A DNA stretch of 51,747 nucleotides. It comes from a virus. The notes under the pieces are model-generated. The model saw nothing but the letters and a program-made list of their open reading frames with translations. It searched no databases and was not told the origin of the DNA. A program made the translations under genes and the position numbers. Shown one piece after another: positions 9,003-15,935 of this stretch (the first letter of the stretch is position 1; each line of letters begins with the position of its first letter). The stretch covers positions 1 to 51,747 of IMG/VR virus record IMGVR_UViG_3300030019_000045; one strand, 5' to 3'.

Positions 9003-9356
9003 ATGGATATTCCGAACAAAAATGAAATCATGGACGGCATCGTTCGTGTTTCCAGCAGGTATGTTGTAAGCGAAGAAATGCTTGAGTTTACTAATTTGGA
9101 TGCTGAGGAATATATCTACAAGGATATGGCTTTGGCTATTGGACAAGAACTTCAAAGGCACATGGGCACCAGTAAAGGGCCGAATGATTTCATCACCAAC
9201 ACTGTTGAATTCAGGGCATGGACTTATATTGTTCCTGACCTAAAGGCTCTCAAGGCTTCAATCCAGAAAGCTGTAGACGCAGCTTATGCCAAGGGTGTAG
9301 CTGATACAGAAGGATGGACCCCACCAAGCTCTAGGAATCCAGATGACCTTAGATGA
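9003..9356 (+). CDS. Hypothetical protein after the terminase
   Basis: A 117-residue acidic protein with a strong AAGGAGG ribosome site ending 2 bases before the ATG. There is no membrane segment, and the C-terminus is proline-rich (GWTPPSSRNPDD). It overlaps the following gene by 14 bases. Function unknown. Confidence 0.8.
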   Translation: MDIPNKNEIMDGIVRVSSRYVVSEEMLEFTNLDAEEYIYKDMALAIGQELQRHMGTSKGPNDFITNTVEFRAWTYIVPDLKALKASIQKAVDAAYAKGVADTEGWTPPSSRNPDDLR

Positions 9357-9585
9357 ATACTGGGTTGTAGTTTGGAGCAAGGCTCGTCCAGACTCTAGTT
9401 TCAGATACGAGCATGTATGGACAAGAGATGGTAAAGTCACAGGAGTTCCTTGGATGTTTACATCTCCCAAGGCCGCAATTGCAGCGGCACGGAAGACGCT
9501 CTGCGATGGAACAATCACATTCAGGTTGGTCAAGTATACGCCGGTACAAGATACCGAGTTGACAAACTCACAGGATAGTGTATAA
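9343..9585 (+). CDS. Hypothetical protein; last gene before the tRNA array
   Basis: An 80-residue protein with aromatic-rich beta segments (DEYWVVVWS) and no recognisable family. Its final codons contain the promoter that drives the tRNA array, so coding and regulatory DNA overlap here. Confidence 0.75.
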   Translation: MTLDEYWVVVWSKARPDSSFRYEHVWTRDGKVTGVPWMFTSPKAAIAAARKTLCDGTITFRLVKYTPVQDTELTNSQDSV

Positions 9586-9586
9586 T
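9559..9586 (+). promoter_or_regulatory. Promoter of the first tRNAs
   Basis: TTGACA at 9559-9564, a 16-base spacer and a perfect TATAAT at 9581-9586, overlapping the end of the upstream gene. It points into the tRNA array and predicts a start near 9593. Confidence 0.8.
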
Positions 9587-9625
9587 CGTAGTTGTTGGTA
9601 GGGCACGACTCCGCTCTACCACAAT

Positions 9626-9696
9626 GCCTCTTTGGTCTAATGGTAAGATGCTGCTTTCGTAATGCAGTGATGAGGGTTCGATTCCCTTAGGAGGAT
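9626..9696 (+). tRNA. tRNA-Thr (CGT)
   Basis: Anticodon loop TTCGTAA gives CGT. The T arm is GAGGG-TTCGATT-CCCTT. The acceptor is paired except at the first position (G opposite A), and the last anticodon-stem pair is T-T. No CCA is encoded. Confidence 0.8.
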
Positions 9697-9774
9697 CTAG
9701 CTGTAGGGAAAAAGCCACAATCCGGCCCTATAGAGCAGGTAGTCCAGTCGGTGGTATTTGGACGTGACTGCAAT

Positions 9775-9848
9775 GGTACCTTAGCTCCAATTGGTAGAGC
9801 GCGACCTTTGTAACGTCGATGTTGTGAGTTCGAGCCTCACAGGTACCT
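9775..9848 (+). tRNA. tRNA-Thr (TGT)
   Basis: Perfect GGTACCT/AGGTACC acceptor, T arm GTGAG-TTCGAGC-CTCAC, D stem GCTC/GAGC, loop TTTGTAA with anticodon TGT. No CCA is encoded. Confidence 0.9.
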
Positions 9849-9851
9849 CGG

Positions 9852-9880
9852 TTGACAGATAATCCAAGACGTGCTAGTCT
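9852..9880 (+). promoter_or_regulatory. Promoter of a leaderless gene
   Basis: TTGACA at 9852-9857, 17-base spacer, TAGTCT at 9875-9880. Only six bases separate the -10 box from the ATG at 9887, so transcription should begin on the start codon. Confidence 0.75.
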
Positions 9881-9886
9881 CTAGCC

Positions 9887-10075
9887 ATGAACATTTACTT
9901 GGTAACGGAACGTGACTACGACGGAGACATCATCCATGGAGTTTACTCCAATGAGGTTGCTGCTCTGGAACATCAGAAGGCTGGGGGTATGTACCCAACA
10001 CGCCCCGAGTATGAGCCTTGGCCTCGCTACTCAGTTGATGAGTACGTGGTGCTTGACACGTATCAGACTGTATGA
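9887..10075 (+). CDS. Hypothetical protein, probably translated from a leaderless mRNA
   Basis: A 62-residue protein beginning MNIYLVTERDYDGD, a short beta-rich start seen in many small phage proteins. No ribosome site precedes the ATG, which sits where transcription from the promoter at 9852 should start. A second promoter for the downstream RNA island lies inside its last codons. Function unknown. Confidence 0.75.
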   Translation: MNIYLVTERDYDGDIIHGVYSNEVAALEHQKAGGMYPTRPEYEPWPRYSVDEYVVLDTYQTV

Positions 10076-10081
10076 TACAAT
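10053..10081 (+). promoter_or_regulatory. Promoter of a tRNA-like RNA
   Basis: TTGACA at 10053-10058, 17-base spacer, TACAAT at 10076-10081. The predicted start, near 10088, coincides with the first base of the tRNA-like element. Confidence 0.75.
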
Positions 10082-10087
10082 GGTATA

Positions 10088-10165
10088 ACGCTGGTCAGTT
10101 GACCGACAAGAGATGATCCTAGTGCGTATGAGCACACATAGGTCGTAAGTTCATCCACCAGCGTA
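10088..10165 (+). ncRNA. tRNA-sized structured RNA without a normal T arm
   Basis: An 8-bp closing stem (ACGCTGGT with ACCAGCGT) bounds about 78 bases. Inside are a GATGA/TCATC pairing and a hairpin closed by CCTA/TAGG. Its first base matches the predicted transcription start. No TTCRA T loop or convincing anticodon loop is visible, so I do not call it a tRNA. Confidence 0.4.
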
Positions 10166-10169
10166 GCTT

Positions 10170-10245
10170 CGGGATATGGGCCAGTGGCTAGGCCGCCTGT
10201 TTTGGGGACAGGACATCTTCGTGGGTTCGAGTCCCACTATCCCGA
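10170..10245 (+). tRNA. tRNA-Pro (TGG)
   Basis: Acceptor CGGGATA/TATCCCG, D stem GGCC/GGCC, anticodon stem CCTGT/ACAGG with loop TTTGGGG (TGG), T arm GTGGG-TTCGAGT-CCCAC. Confidence 0.92.
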
Positions 10246-10281
10246 CTAGTGACAGGGACTTAAAGACTTGTCACTTATCAA

Positions 10282-10353
10282 TGGGTGATAGTAGACTGGT
10301 TAGAACAGTTCTCTGATACGGAACTAAACTGGGTTCGATTCCCAGTCACCCAA
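10282..10353 (+). tRNA. tRNA-Ile (GAT)
   Basis: Acceptor TGGGTGA/TCACCCA, anticodon loop CTGATAC (GAT), T arm CTGGG-TTCGATT-CCCAG. No CCA is encoded. Confidence 0.9.
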
Positions 10354-10359
10354 CGCAGC

Positions 10360-10388
10360 TTGACAAGTAGTAACAGTCGTGATAGTAT
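10360..10388 (+). promoter_or_regulatory. Promoter upstream of tRNA-Ala
   Basis: TTGACA at 10360-10365, 17-base spacer, TAGTAT at 10383-10388. It predicts a start a few bases before tRNA-Ala. Confidence 0.7.
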
Positions 10389-10401
10389 GAGGATCACGAA
10401 T

Positions 10402-10473
10402 GGGCGATTGATGTTAATGGGAGCATGACTGCCTTGCACGCAGTTCGTAGGGGTTCGAATCCCCTATTGTCCA
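10402..10473 (+). tRNA. tRNA-Ala (TGC)
   Basis: Acceptor GGGCGAT/ATTGTCC with two G-U pairs, anticodon stem ACTGC/GCAGT with loop CTTGCAC (TGC), T arm AGGGG-TTCGAAT-CCCCT. Confidence 0.9.
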
Positions 10474-10700
10474 CAATGGAAATCCATGCAAGATTTCCAG
10501 AATATGGCGGAACACCAGTTCGGGAGAGTCTGGTAACGCACAGGTGGGGGTAACGCCCGATTGAGAGTCAACACTTGGTCTGCTCAAAGGTGTACAATGA
10601 GACACTTTCCCTAGGCAGTAGTGGTAAAGACCAATCCACTTATTCACCCTCTATCCGAGTTTGGGGTTCGGGATAGATCAAGGGAAAGAACCCCGACAAT
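10474..10700 (+). other. Structured spacer with no assigned gene
   Basis: No plausible coding frame and no complete cloverleaf. It contains an 8-bp hairpin (TGGAAATC/GATTTCCA), ACCAG/CTGGT and CTATCC/GGATAG stems, and a distant CTTTCCC/GGGAAAG pairing (about 10603 and 10682). These could be unrecognised structured RNAs or decayed tRNAs. Confidence 0.35.
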
Positions 10701-10782
10701 GGGTCGTCGCTCTTGGTAGAGCAGGGAGTCTGTAAAACTCTCGTCATTATGTACATTGGAAGTTCGATTCTTTCACGGCTCA
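10701..10782 (+). tRNA. tRNA-Tyr (GTA)
   Basis: Class II tRNA with a variable region of about 16 bases. Loop CTGTAAA gives GTA; D stem GCTC/GAGC; T arm GGAAG-TTCGATT-CTTTC; acceptor GGGTCGT/ACGGCTC. Confidence 0.88.
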
Positions 10783-10896
10783 CGCAAGCAGGAAAACTAA
10801 GACTGTGCATGGTCATTGGTTGTAATACCATCCTGTAGCTCCACATCTTGACCGCAATCTGGGCTTTAGTTGGCATACGAAAGCAGGATTGTTTAA

Positions 10897-10967
10897 TCTC
10901 GTATCGTTCAATGGCAGGACAAACGGTTGTTACCCGTTCAATGTTGGTTCAAATCCAGCTATGAGAG
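10897..10967 (+). tRNA. tRNA-Asn (GTT)
   Basis: Acceptor TCTCGTA/TATGAGA, D stem GTTC/GGAC, anticodon stem AACGG/CCGTT with loop TTGTTAC (GTT), T arm GTTGG-TTCAAAT-CCAGC. Confidence 0.88.
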
Positions 10968-10973
10968 CTTAGT

Positions 10974-11043
10974 TTTTCGGTAGCCCAACGGCAGAGGCGG
11001 GGTCGAAAGCCCTAAAGTGTAGGTTCTAATCCTACTTGAAAAA
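10974..11043 (+). tRNA. tRNA-Phe (GAA), unusual anticodon loop
   Basis: Acceptor TTTTCGG/TTGAAAA and T arm GTAGG-TTCTAAT-CCTAC. The anticodon loop TCGAAAG puts C instead of the near-universal U at position 33, and the outer anticodon pair is broken. A second, more regular tRNA-Phe lies at 26177. Confidence 0.65.
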
Positions 11044-11160
11044 ACTATTGATCACCAAAGTACACGGTCTTCCGGTTAGCATGGGTGTGAGTCTTTTAAG
11101 AGCTTCCCACAGCGAAATAGCGGGGCATGGGCACAGGGCAGCATGGATTCTGTCATTTAA

Positions 11161-11231
11161 CGAGGTAGGCAGGAATGGTTCCTGACGACACTCATAATGT
11201 CACCAAACCAGTTCGATTCTGGGTATCTCGA
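11161..11231 (+). tRNA. tRNA-Met (CAT)
   Basis: Acceptor CGAGGTA/TATCTCG, D stem CAGG/CCTG, loop CTCATAA (CAT), T loop TTCGATT on a four-pair stem. A CAT anticodon could also mark a lysidine-modified Ile tRNA; this cannot be decided by eye. Confidence 0.8.
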
Positions 11232-11232
11232 C

Positions 11233-11319
11233 TTCGGAGTAGAGAAGTTGGCATCTCAGCACCCTCATAAGGTGAAGGCTTTCATACGCGCATAAGTGGT
11301 TCAAATCCCGCCTCCGTTC
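11233..11319 (+). tRNA. Possible tRNA-Met (CAT) with irregular T arm
   Basis: D stem GAGA/TCTC and anticodon loop CTCATAA are good. The acceptor pairs over only five positions (CGGAG/CTCCG), and the T arm works only with an 8-base loop (GTGG/CCGC). The long variable region is unusual for Met. It may be a decaying copy. Confidence 0.5.
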
Positions 11320-11330
11320 CCTTTAAACAT

Positions 11331-11402
11331 TCCTCTATAGTGATAACGGCAGCACGGTACCTTGGTATGGTATTGGTAAGGGTTCAATTCCCTTTGGAGG
11401 AT
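11331..11402 (+). tRNA. tRNA-Thr (GGT)
   Basis: Acceptor TCCTCTA/TGGAGGA, T arm AAGGG-TTCAATT-CCCTT, anticodon stem GTACC/GGTAT with loop TTGGTAT (GGT). Confidence 0.87.
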
Positions 11403-11406
11403 CGAA

Positions 11407-11793
11407 ATGAAATGCCTAGTGTGTGGTGAGAAGCTTGGAAGAAACAGAGCCAAGTTTTGTAGTCATGCGTGTCAGCAGGTTAGTCAGTACGACAAATACA
11501 TCGCAAGATGGTTAGTTGGTGCTGAGACTGGTGGTACAGAGAGAGACATTTCTGAGTTTGTGAGAAGGTACATCTATTCGGTACGAGGAAAGATGTGTTG
11601 GCAATGCGGCTGGTCTGGGAAGAACCTAAGGACCGGAGACGTGCCAGTGCAAATTGACCATATCGATGGGGACTCTTCTAACAACGCCGTTGACAACTTA
11701 AGGCTTCTTTGTCCAAACTGTCACTCTCTTACTTGGAACTTCGGAAATGCAGGCCACACGTCTGCAAGAGGGTTCAGATATGGTAAGATATAG
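11407..11793 (+). CDS. HNH endonuclease inserted in the tRNA array
   Basis: A 128-residue protein with an N-terminal zinc knuckle (CLVCGEKL, then FCSHAC), a second CWQCGW motif, and the HNH core QIDHIDGDSSNNAVDN followed by CPNCH. It begins five bases after tRNA-Thr(GGT). A free-standing homing-type nuclease is likely, as tRNA arrays of large phages are common landing sites. No intron boundaries are visible. Confidence 0.88.
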   Translation: MKCLVCGEKLGRNRAKFCSHACQQVSQYDKYIARWLVGAETGGTERDISEFVRRYIYSVRGKMCWQCGWSGKNLRTGDVPVQIDHIDGDSSNNAVDNLRLLCPNCHSLTWNFGNAGHTSARGFRYGKI

Positions 11794-11956
11794 CTAAGGG
11801 TCTGTGACCTGTGTACGACGAGAGGAAAGAGCAATCTCTCCATCCTGCACAAATACAGAATGCACTGCTGTAATGCCGAAAGGTCAGGGCTTAAACCTTG
11901 AACCTGCGCCATACCGGAATAGGGAGGCGTCAACGGATGCTCCATTGCAGCAACAT

Positions 11957-12027
11957 GTGGATGTAGTTCAGAGGTAGAATCCCTGCTTGCCATGCAGGGG
12001 GCCGGGGTTCGATTCCCCGTATCCGCA
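11957..12027 (+). tRNA. tRNA-Gly (GCC)
   Basis: Acceptor GTGGATG/TATCCGC, anticodon stem CCTGC/GCAGG with loop TTGCCAT (GCC), T arm CGGGG-TTCGATT-CCCCG. Confidence 0.93.
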
Positions 12028-12120
12028 CTTAGGTAGGATGTCCACCCTCGATCCTAGGCTGACAGGGACGGCGTTAGAGTCATGATCTTTCGTCGGGCGC
12101 ATTGTGCCTAAACCACTTTC

Positions 12121-12165
12121 TATCATCCCTTAAACGGATGATATCATCCATTTAACGGAGGATAC
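12121..12165 (+). promoter_or_regulatory. Palindromic operator-like site
   Basis: A perfect 14-base palindrome (GGATGATATCATCC, 12136-12149) sits between near-direct repeats TTAAACGGATGATA and TTTAACGGAGGATA. The second repeat contains the ribosome site of the next gene. It could be a regulator-binding site or an RNA hairpin controlling translation. Confidence 0.45.
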
Positions 12166-12588
12166 GTGCCAGAAGTTTACTCGATGTCTCGTTGGAATGA
12201 AGAAGATAAGTACGGTGATCGCCCAATGATGGGTGACCGTTACATTCACAGCATCCGTCACAAGAAGCCAAAGAAGCCTCACGCACCAAGAGGGTGCCCC
12301 AACAACGAACACGGCCCTCATTTCTGGGTATGCAATAAGCGCATCACTCAGTACCTAGACCGTAGCGCATATCAGCGAGAGGTCTACCATCACTTCAACG
12401 TCTTCTGCCTGCTCTGCGGGCTAGACAAGAGGGCATGGGGTAAGACACCTTCCCGCACAATCGAGTGCTTGGTAACAATCGTAGAACGACGTGGACCATG
12501 GCAGAATGGCTTCTGGTCCTCTTACAAGGAACTCCGCTTTGACGGAGAGACAGACCACAATGGAAAGACGGTATCACGATGGACCTGA
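12166..12588 (+). CDS. Hypothetical basic protein with cysteine pair
   Basis: A 140-residue protein with a GTG start six bases after GGAGG; an internal ATG at 12184 is the alternative. It is rich in His, Lys and Arg, with GCPNNEHGPHFWVC near residue 50 and CLLCGL near residue 82, suggesting metal binding. A 10-base overlap with the next gene indicates coupling. Function unknown. Confidence 0.7.
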   Translation: MPEVYSMSRWNEEDKYGDRPMMGDRYIHSIRHKKPKKPHAPRGCPNNEHGPHFWVCNKRITQYLDRSAYQREVYHHFNVFCLLCGLDKRAWGKTPSRTIECLVTIVERRGPWQNGFWSSYKELRFDGETDHNGKTVSRWT

Positions 12589-12944
12589 TTGATCAGCTTG
12601 AAAAGCTCAAGGACGAATCGTCCTACTTCACCCCTAGAGACCTAGATTACGGAGACTACACCGATACCGGAATCATCTACATGGACGAAGAAGAGCTTGG
12701 CGAAGGACGCTGGGCAACCCACATGTTGACAATCGTTCAGTATGGTGGTAAGCTCTGGGGTATCGAGTGGTCAAGGGGACTCACAGAGGACCAAGACGAC
12801 ACGTTCGAGCCTGATACTTCAACGGTATACGAGGTTGACAGGAACGAAAAGGTAGTGTATACTTACAGTAAGAAGAAGTCGCTAGATGCGTCGCGGGTGG
12901 GCGTAACTGCAATAGATGTGGATGGTCTAGACGACTTCTCCTGA
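12579..12944 (+). CDS. Hypothetical acidic protein
   Basis: A 121-residue, strongly acidic protein with beta-strand-like segments (THMLTIVQYGGKLWGIEW). No membrane or metal motif. It overlaps the preceding gene and ends before tRNA-Glu. No family recognised. Confidence 0.72.
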   Translation: MDLIDQLEKLKDESSYFTPRDLDYGDYTDTGIIYMDEEELGEGRWATHMLTIVQYGGKLWGIEWSRGLTEDQDDTFEPDTSTVYEVDRNEKVVYTYSKKKSLDASRVGVTAIDVDGLDDFS

Positions 12945-13020
12945 GTCCTGCTAAGGGAAACCTAAGACGCCCCATAGCTTTCCAAGGGAATGATCCACCA
13001 ACGGACGATAACGGATCAAT

Positions 13021-13092
13021 GGCCTAGTCTTTCAATGGTTAGGAACAGAGGCTTTCAATCTCTTAATCGGAGTTCGATTCTCCGCTAGGTCA
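13021..13092 (+). tRNA. tRNA-Glu (TTC)
   Basis: Acceptor GGCCTAG/CTAGGTC, anticodon loop CTTTCAA (TTC), T arm CGGAG-TTCGATT-CTCCG. Confidence 0.92.
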
Positions 13093-13247
13093 CGTTGGGA
13101 CTGGTAATCCCACAGGTAGTATGATTCCTTAATCATGCGGTGATGGCAAGGACCAGATGCTTGCCAAGGGTTCACATCCTGATTCTACTGTGATAGCAGC
13201 AATGCTAGGAAATTGCGAGGCTCCGCTTACCAAAGTGATCCTCATAT
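13093..13247 (+). other. Structured spacer, possibly a degenerate tRNA-like unit
   Basis: Contains a perfect hairpin ATGATT/AATCAT, a 7-bp TGGCAAG/CTTGCCA stem, and a weak GGTAGTA/TTCTACT closing stem around a TTCACAT loop. The order is tRNA-like, but the D and T arms do not fold properly. No coding frame. Confidence 0.3.
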
Positions 13248-13318
13248 GCCCTATTCGTTCAACGGCAGGACGATGGTTTCTCAGATCATCAACAGGGGTT
13301 CAACTCCCCTATAGGGTA
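13248..13318 (+). tRNA. tRNA-Glu (CTC)
   Basis: Acceptor GCCCTAT/ATAGGGT, D stem GTTC/GGAC, anticodon stem ATGGT/ATCAT with loop TTCTCAG (CTC), T arm AGGGG-TTCAACT-CCCCT. Confidence 0.9.
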
Positions 13319-13424
13319 CGGTCGGCAGGATTACGCTACGAATTGCGCTAGGGTGTTTAATGGGCGTAGGTATACCCTGTGACAAGTATGTGGGATTGCC
13401 TAGCAGTACCCCACATGCGATAAT

Positions 13425-13771
13425 GGGCCATCCCGGTTTTGACAGGTATGGAAAATCTAAATAGCGGCCAGAAACGGATCACATTCTATAAAGTGGTCAA
13501 ACAAATAAATGCTACCGATGAGGTAACAGAGGCTATGAAGGGTGTTGACGCATTCATTGAGTCAGTACTCTCCGGTGCGGACCAGCTAGCGCTCGTCTGA
13601 CAAGCCAAGGGTAAAGGCAGCCCTAGTCAATCAAATGTCTAAGGTGCAGTAAAAGGTTGTCCAACCTAAATGGACTGGTGGAGTGTGGCGGAAGCTACCC
13701 CGTATTACAATGGCCGTATAACTGTTTAGCTGGAACATATTTGGACGCGGGTTCGACTCCCGCATGGTCCA
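13425..13771 (+). ncRNA. ssrA: tmRNA (transfer-messenger RNA)
   Basis: Rescues stalled ribosomes and tags the unfinished protein for destruction. The tRNA-like ends pair perfectly (GGGCCAT with ATGGTCC), and the T arm is GCGGG-TTCGACT-CCCGC. The tag frame runs 13511-13600, from a GCT resume codon to TGA. It encodes 29 residues beginning ATDEVT and ending LALV. From memory, a related mycobacteriophage (Bxz1) tag also begins ATD and ends ALV, which supports the frame. The tag is long compared with usual bacterial tags. No CCA is encoded. Confidence 0.93.
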
Positions 13772-13883
13772 CAAACGCAGAGTCTCATGGTGGGTTTGCC
13801 CCAAGTCCGTCAGATGAGAGACGAAGCGGGGGAGTGCAATAAAGCTTACGACTTGGGTGACGACTAGCTGAGCAATCCCTAAC

Positions 13884-13912
13884 TTGACAGAGCCTATCAG
13901 AGATGGTAGGCT
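13884..13912 (+). promoter_or_regulatory. Promoter after the tmRNA
   Basis: TTGACA at 13884-13889, 17-base spacer, TAGGCT at 13907-13912. An ATG lies six bases downstream (13919) and opens a 9-codon frame; a slightly longer frame begins at 13935. Confidence 0.75.
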
Positions 13913-13934
13913 TTTGTCATGAGCGACAAGAAAG

Positions 13935-14006
13935 ATGGACCCCAATAACATCAAGACAGAAACCAAGGTCAACGGTAGGTGGGTTGACAACGAAGACCTG
14001 ACCTGA
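13935..14006 (+). CDS. Possible 23-residue peptide
   Basis: ATG preceded by a GACAAGAAAG leader like those of neighbouring genes. It encodes a short polar peptide starting MDPNNIKTE. The next promoter overlaps its end. Only its position between two promoters and its leader support it. Confidence 0.4.
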   Translation: MDPNNIKTETKVNGRWVDNEDLT

Positions 14007-14012
14007 TAGAGT
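13984..14012 (+). promoter_or_regulatory. Promoter of the 14041 gene group
   Basis: TTGACA at 13984-13989, 17-base spacer, TAGAGT at 14007-14012. It is followed by a leader with ACGACAAGGAAAGG, the form seen before many genes here. Confidence 0.75.
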
Positions 14013-14040
14013 CTTCCTACACGACAAGGAAAGGTTAGAC

Positions 14041-14247
14041 ATGATTCTCGCAGTCACGTACAAGGAACAGTTCTCCCGTGTTGCTCCTGCTTACAGTCGA
14101 GCACACTGGCCCGAGCACACCGATGAGATGGAAGTCAACTGGGTTACTCAGGCTGATGGATGGCTCGTCTACGAATGGGATGACGAAAGCGTCATTTGCA
14201 GCGATAATATGAACGTCGTCAAGTCTTACACAACGAGGTCCAAGTGA
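14041..14247 (+). CDS. Hypothetical protein
   Basis: A 68-residue acidic protein with its own promoter and an AAGGAAAGG ribosome site. It starts an operon of coupled small genes through 15796. No family recognised. Confidence 0.75.
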   Translation: MILAVTYKEQFSRVAPAYSRAHWPEHTDEMEVNWVTQADGWLVYEWDDESVICSDNMNVVKSYTTRSK

Positions 14248-14672
14248 AGCCCGCAGAGTTTGACAGCTACCCTCAGCCCGCACCCAAGCCCAAGATCAAC
14301 TGGCAGCGGATCAGGGAGAACTTTGCTATTGGATTCGGCTCTGTCATCGGATGGGCTTCTGGTACAGGAGTCATCCTAGGCATTATTGGACTGATCGCTT
14401 TCGGCATCACAAGCTGTACGTCACAATCCAAGGTAGCAGAAGACTGGGCACTGGAATGCCGCAAGGCAGGCAATCAGGTCATCGGAATGACTTCTGATGT
14501 CACCTACTGCATGTCTGAGACTCAGGTGCTTCCTCAGCCAAAGACAGATACGTGGGGTTCATTCGATACCGTTGCCTGTACCGCTCAGGGCGGGTACACA
14601 GCAAGGAACGTCAATGGCAATTTATACAGCTACTACTGCATCAAAGGCAAAGTAATCTCTAAGAGTCCGTGA
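14244..14672 (+). CDS. Membrane protein with cysteine-rich outer domain
   Basis: A 142-residue protein with a GTG start in a GTGA overlap. A proline-rich N-terminus is followed by one long hydrophobic segment (about 30-57) ending GITSC, then an outer part with four more cysteines that may form disulfides. Likely a single-pass envelope protein. The Cys after the hydrophobic stretch could be lipidated, but the long N-terminal tail argues against a classical lipoprotein. Confidence 0.72.
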   Translation: MKPAEFDSYPQPAPKPKINWQRIRENFAIGFGSVIGWASGTGVILGIIGLIAFGITSCTSQSKVAEDWALECRKAGNQVIGMTSDVTYCMSETQVLPQPKTDTWGSFDTVACTAQGGYTARNVNGNLYSYYCIKGKVISKSP

Positions 14673-14682
14673 AAGGATCACA

Positions 14683-14832
14683 ATGGAAAACATGTTCGGA
14701 ACTAAGGTCGTTACGCTTGACGATTTGATTCGTCGCAACGACGCGGGTATCACGGTATGCAAGGTCTGCGGTGGAGAGTTCAAGGCTCTTTACGCAACAG
14801 ACAAGGGATACGTCTGCAAGGAGCACCGATGA
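14683..14832 (+). CDS. Small zinc-ribbon protein
   Basis: A 49-residue frame after a GAAAGGATCACA leader. It has CKVCGG and YVCKEH, a four-ligand zinc ribbon. It ends in an ATGA overlap with the next gene, which supports its reality. Confidence 0.65.
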   Translation: MENMFGTKVVTLDDLIRRNDAGITVCKVCGGEFKALYATDKGYVCKEHR

Positions 14833-15023
14833 TCACGGTAGAGCCAATGGACGGAGTAATCGTGAGCGAGTTTGCTCAGCGCATGGCTAAGGCAGTTGTT
14901 GATGTCCTTAATGCTAAGGGTTCCAACACTGAGCTATTGATGGCTATGATGGGTGAGGTTGTGCTTGAGATTGATGAAATCGGAAAGCGCGTATCCGTAT
15001 TGGAGGCCAGCAATGGGCGCTAG
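14829..15023 (+). CDS. Hypothetical helical protein
   Basis: A 64-residue protein starting at the ATGA junction. Heptad-like hydrophobic spacing near the C-terminus (EVVLEIDEIGKRVSVLEA) suggests a short coiled coil. Unknown function. Confidence 0.68.
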   Translation: MITVEPMDGVIVSEFAQRMAKAVVDVLNAKGSNTELLMAMMGEVVLEIDEIGKRVSVLEASNGR

Positions 15024-15390
15024 TCTGGACATGCACTACGGATTCGGATTCATCACTGGTGATCCTCAGGAAGAGGACAACTCCCTTGCCTTTGAGGCAA
15101 TGGGTATTGAATTCGATGAGGACGATCCGTCTGAGGCGTACTACGCAATCATCAAGAAGTTCCCCGGTGTTGAAGTAGCCAGCTATGGTCACTATGACTA
15201 CTGCTATGGTTACATGATCTACGCAGCTTCCACTGAGGGATACTCTTGGGATGGAGCCATGGAAGTCAGCACTGACACGTTTGGTGTTCCCACCATGGAT
15301 GAAATCGCTGCACTATCTTCTGTTCTAGGCTACTTCTACCCTGATGGTGAGAAGCACCTAGGACACATGGTTACGGTGAGCTACGGATGA
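15013..15390 (+). CDS. Hypothetical protein, paralogue of the 31164 and 31867 genes
   Basis: A 125-residue protein. The start is the ATG giving MGASLDMHYGFGF, an opening shared with MGVDYSANGGYGIF and MGVDFGVAGGWGIV further downstream. Acidic, no membrane segments. The three copies suggest a phage family that has duplicated; function unknown. Confidence 0.75.
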   Translation: MGASLDMHYGFGFITGDPQEEDNSLAFEAMGIEFDEDDPSEAYYAIIKKFPGVEVASYGHYDYCYGYMIYAASTEGYSWDGAMEVSTDTFGVPTMDEIAALSSVLGYFYPDGEKHLGHMVTVSYG

Positions 15391-15659
15391 TTGACGTTCG
15401 CTACAAGGAACCTTGTCACGCAATCCATGTGACAGGGAAGAATAATGATGCCGTATGCTCGGTGCTGGAAAATGCCGACTATATGTGGTACATGTTCAGC
15501 GACCGTGATGACATCATGTTCTACCGCGATGAAAGCCTTCATTTCCCCGTGAAGGTAGGAGACTGGCTCGTAGTTGACCCACAGTTCGGTACTGTGGTAG
15601 TCTACAATCCAGAAGAGTTCGAAGACACGTTCTACCGCAACGTAAGCGTTCTCTACTGA
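15387..15659 (+). CDS. Hypothetical protein
   Basis: A 90-residue, aromatic-rich, beta-type protein in ATGA overlap upstream and TGATG overlap downstream. No family recognised. Confidence 0.75.
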   Translation: MIDVRYKEPCHAIHVTGKNNDAVCSVLENADYMWYMFSDRDDIMFYRDESLHFPVKVGDWLVVDPQFGTVVVYNPEEFEDTFYRNVSVLY

Positions 15660-15796
15660 TGGACGCCTTATTCCTGTTCATCTTGTTTTGGGTGATCTTG
15701 ATTGTCGTCGGAATCTCTGCTATGCTCATTGCACTAGCAATCTTCGGAATCTGGACGGTATGGAGCTTCATCCTCTACTTGATCTACGGGGAATGA
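15659..15796 (+). CDS. Small two-helix membrane protein
   Basis: A 45-residue protein that is almost entirely hydrophobic, with two probable membrane helices (about 4-18 and 22-43). The TGATG junction supports it. Small membrane proteins of this kind may act on the host envelope; function unknown. Confidence 0.65.
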   Translation: MDALFLFILFWVILIVVGISAMLIALAIFGIWTVWSFILYLIYGE

Positions 15797-15807
15797 TGTG
15801 CTATACT
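15779..15807 (+). promoter_or_regulatory. Promoter of tRNA-Trp
   Basis: TTGATC at 15779-15784, 17-base spacer, TATACT at 15802-15807 with an upstream TGC (extended -10). Confidence 0.65.
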
Positions 15808-15844
15808 GGATTACAGTCTCGGGAAGACTCTAAACTACCCCCAA

Positions 15845-15918
15845 GCAAGTGCCACTGTGGGTAAGCCGGGAAGCCTCCAAAACTTCTGTCAGCTAGGGTT
15901 CGATTCCCTACACTTGTG
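15845..15918 (+). tRNA. tRNA-Trp (CCA)
   Basis: Acceptor GCAAGTG/CACTTGT, anticodon loop CTCCAAA (CCA) on a stem with one mismatch, T arm TAGGG-TTCGATT-CCCTA. The D arm is weak. Confidence 0.82.
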
Positions 15919-15935
15919 CTTAGAAGGGAAGTAAC

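Noticed and set aside
13319-13424. A dedicated tmRNA promoter at TTGCCT-17-GATAAT
   Set aside because: The -10 box would directly abut the mature tmRNA end, placing the start inside the RNA.
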